36,994 nt of DNA, taken from assembly GCA_949287925.1 (NCBI GenBank), contig CASEIR010000036.1:1-36994 (forward strand), read 5' to 3'. The notes below the pieces were generated by a model that was given only the letters and a program-made list of their open reading frames with translations, was not told where the DNA came from and did not search any database. Positions 1 to 8,017 of this stretch are shown here, piece by piece. Source of the DNA: an uncultured Lachnospiraceae bacterium. Its GTDB lineage: Bacteria; Bacillota; Clostridia; Lachnospirales; Lachnospiraceae. Each line of letters begins with the position of its first letter. Positions within the stretch are counted from its first letter, which is position 1. The position numbers and the translations under genes are program-made.

Positions 1-303
1 TTGCAGGACGGACCAATAGATCTTGCCGGTGGTTACATTGGAGTTTTTAGTCAGGCTTTCATCGATGAAGCGCTCATAATGTCCCAGATCCAGATCTGTC
101 TCGGCTCCATCATCGGTGACGAAGACTTCTCCGTGCTGGACTGGATTCATGGTTCCCGGATCCATATTGATGTAGGGATCAAACTTCTGCATGGTCACCG
201 TATACCCGCGGGCTTTTAACAGACGTCCCAGGGACGCTGCTGTGATGCCTTTCCCGAGCCCGGATACCACACCGCCTGTAACAAATACGTACTTAACTGC
301 CAT
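1..303 (-). CDS. pyrG: CTP synthase, N-terminal part (cut by window edge)
   Basis: Reading the minus strand from the ATG at 303 gives 101 residues starting [20 protein letters not shown], the hallmark N-terminus of CTP synthase with its P-loop-like SGLGKG and then [17 protein letters not shown] and [16 protein letters not shown]. The enzyme makes CTP from UTP, ATP and glutamine in the cytoplasm; only the start of the synthetase domain is present, and the glutaminase domain lies outside the window. A strong AAAGGAGG ribosome binding site sits just upstream (complement of about 307-314). It follows the DUF1846 gene on the same strand after 58 bases with no terminator between, so co-transcription is plausible. 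Confidence 0.96.
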   Translation of the reverse strand, partial: MAVKYVFVTGGVVSGLGKGITAASLGRLLKARGYTVTMQKFDPYINMDPGTMNPVQHGEVFVTDDGAETDLDLGHYERFIDESLTKNSNVTTGKIYWSVLQ

Positions 304-361
304 AATGCCCTCCTTTAACTGAAATGTTTATCGTTACTTAGTCTGAAAAAATACTTTTCGA

Positions 362-1855
362 TTATACATCTTTTCCGCTGAAAAATACAGAACTTTTTTC
401 GTATTTTGCTTCAAAAGTGGCCTGAATGGACAGTTTCTTAAATTGTTTCATATCGACAGATCCGACCATAACAGAGGTGTGGGCCTGACATCCTTTAAGT
501 TTAGGAAGCTGGTCCAGCGCAAGTTGTGCGGTGGGGTCCGTCGCGGCGCTGACTGACAGGGCGATCAGGACTTCATCTGTATGAAGTCTGGGGTTGTGGC
601 TTCCCAGGTAATTGATCTTCAGCTTCTGGATGGGTTCGATGGCTTCCGGTGAGATTACGTGGCATTTGTGGTCGATTCCGGCCAGTTCCTTCAGTGCATT
701 CAGAAGCAAGGCTGCGCAGGCGCCCAGAAGGTTGGAGGTCTTGCCGGTGATCATTCTTCCGTCGTGGAGCTGGAGAGCCGCAGCTGGTCCACCGGTCTCT
801 TTGGCGCGCTTCAGAGCAGCATCTACTACGGGGCGGTCGTGAACCGTAATTCCTGCCTGATTCATCAGCATCTCAATTTTATAGACTTCTTCCTCCGGGC
901 AGGCGCCGATCAGCAGCCGTCTTAAAGTCTCATAATATCTGCGGATGATCTCCTGGCAGGAGGCGGTCCGGCAGACTTCATCATCGCAGATACAGTTGCC
1001 GGCCATATTAACGCCCATGTCCGTAGGAGATTTATAAGGACTTTCTCCATAAATCTTCTGGAACATGGCGTTCAGTACCGGAAAGATCTCTACATCCCTG
1101 TTATAATTGACGGTGGTTTTTCCATACGCTTCCAGATGGAAAGGATCGATCATATTGATGTCATTCAGATCCGCTGTAGCCGCTTCGTAGGCCAGGTTGA
1201 CCGGATGCTTCAGCGGGATGTTCCAGATGGGAAATGTCTCGAATTTGGCGTATCCGGCACAGATGCCGCGCTTGTGCTCCTGGTAGAGCTGGGACAGGCA
1301 GACAGCCATCTTGCCGCTTCCGGGTCCGGGAGCGGTTACCACTACCAGCGGACGGGAAGTTTCGATATACTCATTCTTTCCATATCCTTCATCACTGACG
1401 ATCAGCGGCACATTGGAAGGATAGCCGGGGATTACATAGTGCCGGTATACCTTGATGCCCAGCTTCTTCAGACGCTTGCGGAAGAGATGGGCGCTTTCCT
1501 GTCCGCTGTATTTTGTAATAACCACACTGCCCACATAGAGGCCGTGCTCTTTATATACGCCCATCAGGCGGAGTACATCTGAGTCATAGGTAATCCCCAG
1601 ATCTCCCCGGATCTTATTCTTCTCGATATCTTCCGCGCTGATGACGATGACGATCTCCGCCTGGTCAGACAACTGTTTTAACATCCGGAGCTTGCTGTCC
1701 GGTTGAAATCCGGGCAGAACCCTGGAAGCATGATAATCGTCAAACAGTTTGCCGCCAAATTCCAGATAGAGTTTATTGTCGAACTGACCGATCCGTTCAC
1801 GGATATGGGAAGATTGCATTTGCAGGTACTTGTCGTTGTCAAATCCAATTTTCAT
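362..1855 (-). CDS. DUF1846 (UPF0371) family protein
   Basis: The 497-residue product starts MKIGFDNDKYLQMQSSHIRE and matches, by recall, the DUF1846/UPF0371 family, whose members are about 500 residues long. A phosphate-binding-loop-like stretch, TAPGPGSGKMA, lies near residue 175, and cysteines cluster around residues 288-300 (NCICDDEVCRTASC). The family has no settled biochemical role that I can state; a nucleotide-binding function is suggested only by the loop. It is divergent from ftsH and lies directly upstream of pyrG on the same strand. Full length, no disruption seen. Confidence is high for the family and low for any function. Confidence 0.88.
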   Translation of the reverse strand: MKIGFDNDKYLQMQSSHIRERIGQFDNKLYLEFGGKLFDDYHASRVLPGFQPDSKLRMLKQLSDQAEIVIVISAEDIEKNKIRGDLGITYDSDVLRLMGVYKEHGLYVGSVVITKYSGQESAHLFRKRLKKLGIKVYRHYVIPGYPSNVPLIVSDEGYGKNEYIETSRPLVVVTAPGPGSGKMAVCLSQLYQEHKRGICAGYAKFETFPIWNIPLKHPVNLAYEAATADLNDINMIDPFHLEAYGKTTVNYNRDVEIFPVLNAMFQKIYGESPYKSPTDMGVNMAGNCICDDEVCRTASCQEIIRRYYETLRRLLIGACPEEEVYKIEMLMNQAGITVHDRPVVDAALKRAKETGGPAAALQLHDGRMITGKTSNLLGACAALLLNALKELAGIDHKCHVISPEAIEPIQKLKINYLGSHNPRLHTDEVLIALSVSAATDPTAQLALDQLPKLKGCQAHTSVMVGSVDMKQFKKLSIQATFEAKYEKSSVFFSGKDV

Positions 1856-1919
1856 ATGTATTCATCCCTCTATTTCCTATGATGTTCTGCTTATCTGAAG
1901 TATAAGCATTAATATATCA

Positions 1920-1949
1920 AGTATACTACAATCTATAGGAAGTTTACAA
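1920..1949 (-). promoter_or_regulatory. Probable promoter of the DUF1846 gene
   Basis: On the minus strand TTGTAA (complement of 1944-1949) and TATACT (complement of 1920-1925) are separated by 18 bases. They lie about 65 bases upstream of the start codon at 1855, a plausible vegetative promoter back to back with the ftsH promoter. Confidence 0.5.
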
Positions 1950-1968
1950 TCTTTTCATAATGTTTTTG

Positions 1969-1997
1969 TTGATTTCCAGGGGGAGTCTTCTTATAAT
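1969..1997 (+). promoter_or_regulatory. Promoter of ftsH
   Basis: TTGATT (1969-1974) and a perfect TATAAT (1992-1997) are 17 bases apart, close to the vegetative consensus. Transcription should begin near 2004. A GTG at 2007 would then be almost leaderless, which supports the ATG at 2046 as the real ftsH start. The short leader can fold: GTGCC at 2007-2011 can pair with GGCAC at 2029-2033, immediately before the ribosome binding site. Confidence 0.8.
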
Positions 1998-2045
1998 ATA
2001 GTAGAAGTGCCGGTAAATGCCGGCGCCAGGCACAGGAGGAAAAGC

Positions 2046-4064
2046 ATGGATAATCGAAATCAGAATAATAAAAGCAATAAGCAGGGCTTATCTTTTATTA
2101 TATTAGTGACTCTGGCTACACTGGTTATCGTTATGGCGCTGTACCAGTTCCAGGGAAACGGAGCGGATAAGGAAATCAGTTACGATCAGTTCCTGAAGAT
2201 GCTGGACGAGGGCAAAGTAGATAAGGTAGTGATTCAGAGTAATCAGATCGTAATCACGGAAAAGAAAGAAGACGGCCAGAAGATTGCAAAAGAATACTAT
2301 ACCGGACGAATTCAGGATGATGATCTGGTGCAAAAACTGGATAATGCAGGAGTGGAATTCGAACAGGAAATTCCGGATACTACGTCTGCTATCATTATGC
2401 AGTTGGCAAGTATTTTGCTTCCTACCATCCTTCTGATCGGTATGATTGTATGGATGACTGGAAAGATGTCCAAAGGCGGAGGCGTCATGGGAATCGGCAA
2501 GAGTAATGCTAAGATGTATGTAGAGAAGCAGACTGGCGTTACCTTCCGGGATGTGGCCGGACAGGATGAAGCAAAGGAATCCCTGCAGGAGGTAGTGGAT
2601 TTTCTGCATAATCCTGGAAAATACACAAGTGTAGGAGCGAAGCTGCCCAAGGGCGCGCTTCTGGTAGGACCGCCGGGAACCGGTAAGACGTTGCTGGCCA
2701 AGGCGGTGGCAGGAGAGGCAAATGTGCCATTCTTCTCGCTTAGTGGTTCCGCGTTTGTAGAAATGTATGTGGGTGTGGGAGCATCCAGAGTCCGTGACCT
2801 GTTTAAGCAGGCGCAGCAGATGGCGCCCTGTATCATCTTCATCGATGAGATTGATGCCATCGGAAAGAGTCGTGACAACCAGCTGGGAAGCAATGACGAG
2901 CGGGAGCAGACTCTGAACCAGCTTCTGGCGGAGATGGATGGATTTGAATCCAATAAAGGACTGGTGCTGTTGGCAGCAACGAACCGCCCGGAGATTCTGG
3001 ATCCGGCATTGTTAAGACCGGGGCGGTTTGACCGCCGGATCGTGGTGGAAAAACCAGATCTGAAAGGACGGATCGACGTTCTGAAAGTACATTCCAAGGA
3101 TGTGCGCATGGATGAGACGGTAGATCTGGAAGCCATCGCTCTGGCAACCTCCGGAGCAGTAGGATCCGATCTTGCCAACATGATTAACGAGGCGGCGATT
3201 ACTGCCGTCAAACATGGAAGAAATGCCGTTTGCCAGGCGGATCTGTTTGAAGCTGTGGAAGTGGTCCTGGTGGGTAAAGAGAAGAAAGACCGGATCATGA
3301 GCCAGGAAGAGCGAAGGATCGTATCCTATCACGAAGTAGGACATGCGCTGGTCAGTGCTTTGCAGAAAGATTCTGAGCCGGTGCAGAAGATCACCATCGT
3401 ACCAAGAACCATGGGAGCGCTGGGATATGTGATGCAGACGCCGGAGGAAGAGAAGTTCTTGAATACTAAGAAGGAACTGGAAGCTATGCTGGTGGGCATG
3501 CTGGCGGGACGCGCCGCAGAGGAGATCGTGTTCGATACGGTAACCACCGGTGCTGCAAATGATATCGAGAAGGCGACAAGTATTGCAAGAGCCATGATCA
3601 CTCAGTATGGTATGAGTGAGAAGTTTGGTCTGATCGGCCTGGAATCCATTCAGAACCGCTATCTGGACGGCCGGCCGGTAACCAACTGCGGACAGGAGAC
3701 AGCTTCTGAGATTGATACGGAAGTCATGAAGATCCTGAAGAATTCTTATGAGGAAGCCAAGAGACTCTTACGAGAACATCGCAGTTCCCTGGATCAGATC
3801 GCAGCCTTCCTGATTGAGAAAGAGACCATTACCGGAAAGGAATTTATGGATATTTTCTACAAGGTGGAAGGAATCGATCCGGAGACCAAGGAACAGAAAA
3901 AAGAAGTGCGGATCGGCATGAATCCTGTAGAGGGGATTGCTATGAACCAGGAGCAGACCACAGAAGCTGCAGAGATCGCAGAAACCGCGGAGACAGCAGA
4001 AGCTGCAGAGACTACAGAAGCCGTGGAGACGGCAGAACCGGCAGATACTGGGAAAGAATTATAA
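2046..4064 (+). CDS. ftsH: ATP-dependent zinc metalloprotease FtsH
   Basis: Membrane-anchored AAA+ protease of 672 residues that degrades misfolded membrane proteins and regulatory proteins. Two membrane segments (about residues 15-34 and 115-137) flank an extracytoplasmic domain. The AAA domain has Walker A GPPGTGKT (208-215), Walker B IIFIDEID (263-270) and an arginine-rich LLRPGRFDRR region, followed by the zinc site HEVGH (429-433). The ATG at 2046 is chosen because AGGAGG lies at 2034-2039; an in-frame GTG at 2007 has no such site and sits at the predicted transcription start. The last 40 or so residues are an acidic Glu/Ala/Thr-rich low-complexity tail, unusual in detail but common as a variable feature of FtsH. 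Single-gene unit with its own promoter and a hairpin behind it. Confidence 0.97.
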   Translation: MDNRNQNNKSNKQGLSFIILVTLATLVIVMALYQFQGNGADKEISYDQFLKMLDEGKVDKVVIQSNQIVITEKKEDGQKIAKEYYTGRIQDDDLVQKLDNAGVEFEQEIPDTTSAIIMQLASILLPTILLIGMIVWMTGKMSKGGGVMGIGKSNAKMYVEKQTGVTFRDVAGQDEAKESLQEVVDFLHNPGKYTSVGAKLPKGALLVGPPGTGKTLLAKAVAGEANVPFFSLSGSAFVEMYVGVGASRVRDLFKQAQQMAPCIIFIDEIDAIGKSRDNQLGSNDEREQTLNQLLAEMDGFESNKGLVLLAATNRPEILDPALLRPGRFDRRIVVEKPDLKGRIDVLKVHSKDVRMDETVDLEAIALATSGAVGSDLANMINEAAITAVKHGRNAVCQADLFEAVEVVLVGKEKKDRIMSQEERRIVSYHEVGHALVSALQKDSEPVQKITIVPRTMGALGYVMQTPEEEKFLNTKKELEAMLVGMLAGRAAEEIVFDTVTTGAANDIEKATSIARAMITQYGMSEKFGLIGLESIQNRYLDGRPVTNCGQETASEIDTEVMKILKNSYEEAKRLLREHRSSLDQIAAFLIEKETITGKEFMDIFYKVEGIDPETKEQKKEVRIGMNPVEGIAMNQEQTTEAAEIAETAETAEAAETTEAVETAEPADTGKEL

Positions 4065-4082
4065 AAATCCATATGGAAACCT

Positions 4083-4113
4083 AGGGCAGAACCAATGACA
4101 GAGGTTCTGCCCT
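4083..4113 (+). terminator. Hairpin after ftsH, likely terminator
   Basis: An 11-base-pair inverted repeat, AGGGCAGAACC (4083-4093) and GGTTCTGCCCT (4103-4113), with a 9-base loop lies 19 bases after the ftsH stop. The following bases TTGTTGTC are only moderately T-rich, so termination may be incomplete. Confidence 0.65.
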
Positions 4114-4182
4114 TGTTGTCCGCCCGGTATGACTGGAAATAATCAGGATGGGGTTCAATCAACGAAAAAGGAGATACATCAT

Positions 4183-6021
4183 ATGTTTGACATACAGGAA
4201 GAATTAAAGAAACTGCCGGGAAAGCCCGGCGTCTATCTGATGCATGATGAGAAGGACGAGATCATCTATGTGGGGAAGGCCATCAGCCTGAAGAACCGGG
4301 TGCGCCAGTATTTTCAGACCAGCCGGAACAAGGGGCTGAAGATTGAACAGATGGTGACCCATATTGCCCGGTTTGAATATATTGTAACCGATTCCGAGCT
4401 GGAGGCCCTGGTTCTGGAGTGTAATCTGATTAAGGAACACCGGCCCAAGTATAATACCATGCTGATGGATGACAAAACCTATCCGTTTATCAAAGTGACG
4501 GTGGATGAGCCCTATCCCCGGGTCATGATGGCGCGGCGGATGGCGAAAGACAAGGCAAAGTATTTTGGCCCCTATACCAGCGCGGGGGCGGTCAAGGATA
4601 CCATTGAACTGCTCCGCAAGCTCTACCAGCTCCGCAGCTGCAGCCGGCGGCTTCCAAAGGATATTGGAAAAGAACGGCCCTGTTTGAATTATCATATCCA
4701 TCAGTGCAAGGCTCCCTGCCAGGGGTATCTTTCCCAAGAGGAATACCGGGCGTCTATCCAGAAAGCTCTTCAGTTTCTTAATGGAAGTTATGAAGAAGTG
4801 TTAAAGGATCTTCAGCAGAAGATGGAAGCGGCGTCGGAAGCGCTGGAGTTTGAAAAGGCCATTGAATACCGGGAACTGATCGGCAGCGTGCAGAAGATCG
4901 CTCAGAAGCAGAAGATTACAGATACGGCGGGAGACGACCGGGATATTCTGGCTATGGCGGTGGAAGAGGAAGATGCGGTGGTACAGGTGTTCTTCGTCCG
5001 GGGCGGAAGGCTGATCGGACGGGATCATTTCTATCTGAAGGTGGCAAAGGAAGAGACCAGCAGTGAGATCCTAAGCAGCTTTCTGAAGCAGTTCTATGCA
5101 GGAACCCCGTATATTCCTTCTGAATTGATGCTGCCGGAAGAGGTGGAGGACCAGGAGGTCATCGAAGAATGGCTGTCAGCCAGACGGGGACATAAGGTTC
5201 ATCTGCGGGTGCCCAAGCGGGGATCTAAAGAGAAACTGGTGGAACTGGCGGCGAAGAATGCCAAAATGGTTCTGGATACTGACAAAGAACGGTTGAAGCG
5301 AGAAGAGGGACGTACCATCGGAGCAGTAAAAGAGTTGGAAAAGATCCTTGGATTGAAAGGAATTGTGCGGATGGAGGCTTATGACATCTCCAATACCAGT
5401 GGTTTCGCATCGGTAGGGTCTATGGTAGTCTATGAAAAGGGAAAACCGAAACGGAATGACTACCGGAAATTCCGGATCAAGAGCGTTCAGGGACCGGATG
5501 ATTATGCCAGTATGGAGGAAGTGCTGACCCGCCGTTTTACTCATGGTTTGAAAGAAAAAGAGGAAGGAAAGGGAACGGGAAGATTCACGGCATTCCCAGA
5601 TCTGATCCTGATGGATGGAGGACGGGGACAGGTGAATATTGCGCTGGGGGTCCTGGAACAGCTGGGACTTGCCATACCGGTCTGCGGAATGGTCAAGGAT
5701 GACAGTCACCGGACCAGAGGGCTCTATTATCAGAATGAAGAGTTGCCCATAGACCGGAATTCCGAATGTTTCAAACTGATCACCCGGATTCAGGACGAGG
5801 CTCACCGGTTTGCCATTACCTTTCACCGACAGCTTCGCAGCCAGGGACAGGTGCATTCCATCCTGGATGATATCCCGGGCGTAGGACCGGCCAGGAGGAA
5901 AGACCTGATGCGTCCTTTTGAAAATCTGGAAGCTATCCGAAACGCAACAGTAGAGGAATTGAAAGAACTTCCTTCTATGAATGAAAAAGCAGCCAGGGAT
6001 ATATATAATTTTTTTCATTGA
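4183..6021 (+). CDS. uvrC: Excinuclease ABC subunit C
   Basis: UvrC makes both incisions around bulky DNA lesions in nucleotide excision repair. The 612-residue protein is the usual length. It has an N-terminal GIY-YIG nuclease (GVYLM about 16-20, IIYVGKA about 27-33), a UVR motif for UvrB contact near residues 205-235, a RNase H-like second nuclease domain ([11 protein letters not shown], then [12 protein letters not shown]) and a C-terminal helix-hairpin-helix pair ([14 protein letters not shown]). The start at 4183 has AAAGGAG at 4167-4173; an in-frame upstream ATG at 4129 would place 18 atypical residues ahead of the conserved N-terminus. It heads a likely operon with hprK and the glucokinase gene. 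Confidence 0.97.
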   Translation: MFDIQEELKKLPGKPGVYLMHDEKDEIIYVGKAISLKNRVRQYFQTSRNKGLKIEQMVTHIARFEYIVTDSELEALVLECNLIKEHRPKYNTMLMDDKTYPFIKVTVDEPYPRVMMARRMAKDKAKYFGPYTSAGAVKDTIELLRKLYQLRSCSRRLPKDIGKERPCLNYHIHQCKAPCQGYLSQEEYRASIQKALQFLNGSYEEVLKDLQQKMEAASEALEFEKAIEYRELIGSVQKIAQKQKITDTAGDDRDILAMAVEEEDAVVQVFFVRGGRLIGRDHFYLKVAKEETSSEILSSFLKQFYAGTPYIPSELMLPEEVEDQEVIEEWLSARRGHKVHLRVPKRGSKEKLVELAAKNAKMVLDTDKERLKREEGRTIGAVKELEKILGLKGIVRMEAYDISNTSGFASVGSMVVYEKGKPKRNDYRKFRIKSVQGPDDYASMEEVLTRRFTHGLKEKEEGKGTGRFTAFPDLILMDGGRGQVNIALGVLEQLGLAIPVCGMVKDDSHRTRGLYYQNEELPIDRNSECFKLITRIQDEAHRFAITFHRQLRSQGQVHSILDDIPGVGPARRKDLMRPFENLEAIRNATVEELKELPSMNEKAARDIYNFFH

Positions 6022-6086
6022 TATGTTATACTGATTTCATCGACATAAGCGTATAAAATCAATCTTAGCTTGAGAAGGAGTGTATT

Positions 6087-7013
6087 ATGACAAAGTCAGT
6101 AGAGTTGAAAAAAATCGTTGAAAAAATGAATCTTAAGAATCTCACACCGGATGTGGAGATGAGGGATAAGGTGGTGGAAGTCCCGGATCTGAACCGGCCG
6201 GCGCTCCAGTTATCTGGCTATTTTGAACATTTTGATTCAGAACGGGTACAGATCATTGGATATGTAGAATATACATTTCTGGAAAAAATGGAGGAAGAAA
6301 AGAAGAGAGAAATCTATCAGACTCTTCTGTCGTATAAGATTCCGTGCATAATCTTCTGCCGTAATCTTCCCCCGGAACAGATGCTTCTGGATATGGCAGT
6401 AGAGCAGGACGTGCCGATCTTTATTACTGAGATGAAAACCTCTGCTTTTACAGCAGAGCTGATCCGCTGGCTGAATGTGCAGCTGGCTCCTTGCATTTCC
6501 ATCCACGGTGTTTTGGTGGATGTATATGGTGTTGGAGTTCTGATTATGGGCGAAAGCGGAATCGGCAAGAGCGAGGCCGCTTTGGAACTGATCAAGCGAG
6601 GACACCGTCTGGTGAGCGATGATGTGGTGGAGATCCGGAAAGTAAGCGACGAGTCGTTGGTCGGTACAGCGCCGGACATTACCCGCCATTTTATAGAATT
6701 AAGGGGCATCGGCATCGTGGATGTAAAGACGCTGTTCGGTGTACTCAGTGTTAGAGAGACGGAAAATATAGATCTGGTAATTACCCTGGAAGAGTGGGAC
6801 AAGGAAAAGGAATATGACAGACTGGGACTGGAAGAACAGTATACGGAATTCCTTGGCAATAAAGTGGTATGCCACCAGCTGCCCATCCGTCCCGGACGTA
6901 ATCTGGCAATCATTGTAGAGACAGCGGCAATCAATCACAGACAGAAGAAAATGGGGTATAACGCAGCCCAGGAATTGTATAAACGTGTACAGCAGAATCT
7001 TACAAAAAAATAG
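6087..7013 (+). CDS. hprK: HPr kinase/phosphorylase
   Basis: Bifunctional enzyme that phosphorylates HPr on its regulatory serine and removes that phosphate, controlling carbon catabolite repression in Firmicutes. The 308-residue protein shows the family signature ISIHGVLVDVYGVGVL (catalytic His140), the P-loop GESGIGKS (155-162) and the downstream block IELRGIGIVDV. Length is standard. AGAAGGAG lies just before the ATG. It sits 65 bases after uvrC and 25 bases before a glucokinase gene, so carbon-control and sugar-phosphorylation functions are linked in one transcript. Confidence 0.97.
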   Translation: MTKSVELKKIVEKMNLKNLTPDVEMRDKVVEVPDLNRPALQLSGYFEHFDSERVQIIGYVEYTFLEKMEEEKKREIYQTLLSYKIPCIIFCRNLPPEQMLLDMAVEQDVPIFITEMKTSAFTAELIRWLNVQLAPCISIHGVLVDVYGVGVLIMGESGIGKSEAALELIKRGHRLVSDDVVEIRKVSDESLVGTAPDITRHFIELRGIGIVDVKTLFGVLSVRETENIDLVITLEEWDKEKEYDRLGLEEQYTEFLGNKVVCHQLPIRPGRNLAIIVETAAINHRQKKMGYNAAQELYKRVQQNLTKK

Positions 7014-7038
7014 ATTATTATAGCAGGAGGATGAAGGA

Positions 7039-7968
7039 ATGGAATATTGTTTTGGAGTAGACATCGGAGGAACAACCGTGAAGATGGGACTGTTTGGAAC
7101 GGACGGAAGTCTGCAGGACAAATGGGAGATTGTAACTCGTAAGGAGAATGGCGGTGAAGCCGTTCTTCCGGATGTGGCAGAGTCTTTAAAAAAGAAGATG
7201 GAAGAAAAAGCAATCAATTCTGATCAGGTGGCTGGTATTGGAATCGGAGTTCCTGCGCCGGTAGAAGAAGACGGTGTAGTTCAGAATACAGCCAATATCG
7301 GATGGGGCTATAAAGAAGTCAGAAGGGAAATGGAAGAACTGACTGGTATGAAAGTAGCGGTAGGAAACGATGCGAACGTAGCTGCGCTCGGTGAGATGTG
7401 GCTGGGAGCAGGAAAAGGACATACCAATCTGATTATGGTGACGCTTGGAACTGGTGTTGGAGGCGGAATCATCGTGAATGGAAAACCTATCGTCGGAGCT
7501 CATGGAGCCGGAGGAGAAATTGGACACATCTGCGTAAACTACGAAGAGACAGACTGCTGTGGCTGTGGGAAGAAAGGATGCCTGGAGCAGTATGCATCGG
7601 CCACAGGAATCAGCCGACTGGCAAAACAAAGACTTGCCAAAGACGAACGGTCTTCTGTGTTACGTAAACAAAATATCAACGCGAAAGCCGTATTCGATGC
7701 GCTGAAAGCCGGAGATGAACTGGCAGAAGAGATTGTGGAAGAATTTGGCAGGTATCTTGGCTATGCAATGGCTAATCTTGCGGTGATTGCAGATCCTGCA
7801 GTAATTGTAATCGGCGGAGGAGTCTCTAAAGCGGGAGAGATTTTACTTCAGTATGTGGAGAAAAATTTTAAGGAAAAGGTATTTTTCGCTAATAAAGACA
7901 CACAATTTGTACTTGCAACACTGGGAAATGACGCTGGTATCTGCGGGGCGGCAAAATTGATTTTGTAA
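7039..7968 (+). CDS. glcK: ROK-family glucokinase
   Basis: Predicted to phosphorylate glucose to glucose-6-phosphate with ATP. The 309-residue protein has the N-terminal phosphate-binding GVDIGGTTVKMGLF, the GNDANVAALGE substrate segment, the GTGVGGGII loop and the ROK zinc-type motif CGCGKKGCLEQYAS near residues 175-188. AGCAGGAGGATGAAGGA precedes the ATG. Gene order uvrC-hprK-glcK with short gaps suggests one operon ending at the terminator at 7981-8014. Sugar specificity is inferred from family resemblance; another hexose or N-acyl sugar remains possible. Confidence 0.9.
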   Translation: MEYCFGVDIGGTTVKMGLFGTDGSLQDKWEIVTRKENGGEAVLPDVAESLKKKMEEKAINSDQVAGIGIGVPAPVEEDGVVQNTANIGWGYKEVRREMEELTGMKVAVGNDANVAALGEMWLGAGKGHTNLIMVTLGTGVGGGIIVNGKPIVGAHGAGGEIGHICVNYEETDCCGCGKKGCLEQYASATGISRLAKQRLAKDERSSVLRKQNINAKAVFDALKAGDELAEEIVEEFGRYLGYAMANLAVIADPAVIVIGGGVSKAGEILLQYVEKNFKEKVFFANKDTQFVLATLGNDAGICGAAKLIL

Positions 7969-7980
7969 AAAGAACAGAAG

Positions 7981-8014
7981 AAAAGGGCGGCGATTGTAAA
8001 ATCGCTGCCCTTTT
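7981..8014. terminator. Bidirectional terminator between glcK and the PBP gene
   Basis: A 15-base-pair stem (7981-7995 with 8000-8014, one G-T wobble) closes on a GTAA tetraloop. It begins with four A and ends with four T, so it reads as a Rho-independent terminator on both strands. This fits its place between two convergent genes. Confidence 0.9.
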
Positions 8015-8017
8015 GAA

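Noticed and set aside
2312-3298. A 328-codon open frame on the minus strand inside ftsH
   Set aside because: Antisense to the conserved AAA domain of FtsH with no motif or ribosome binding site.
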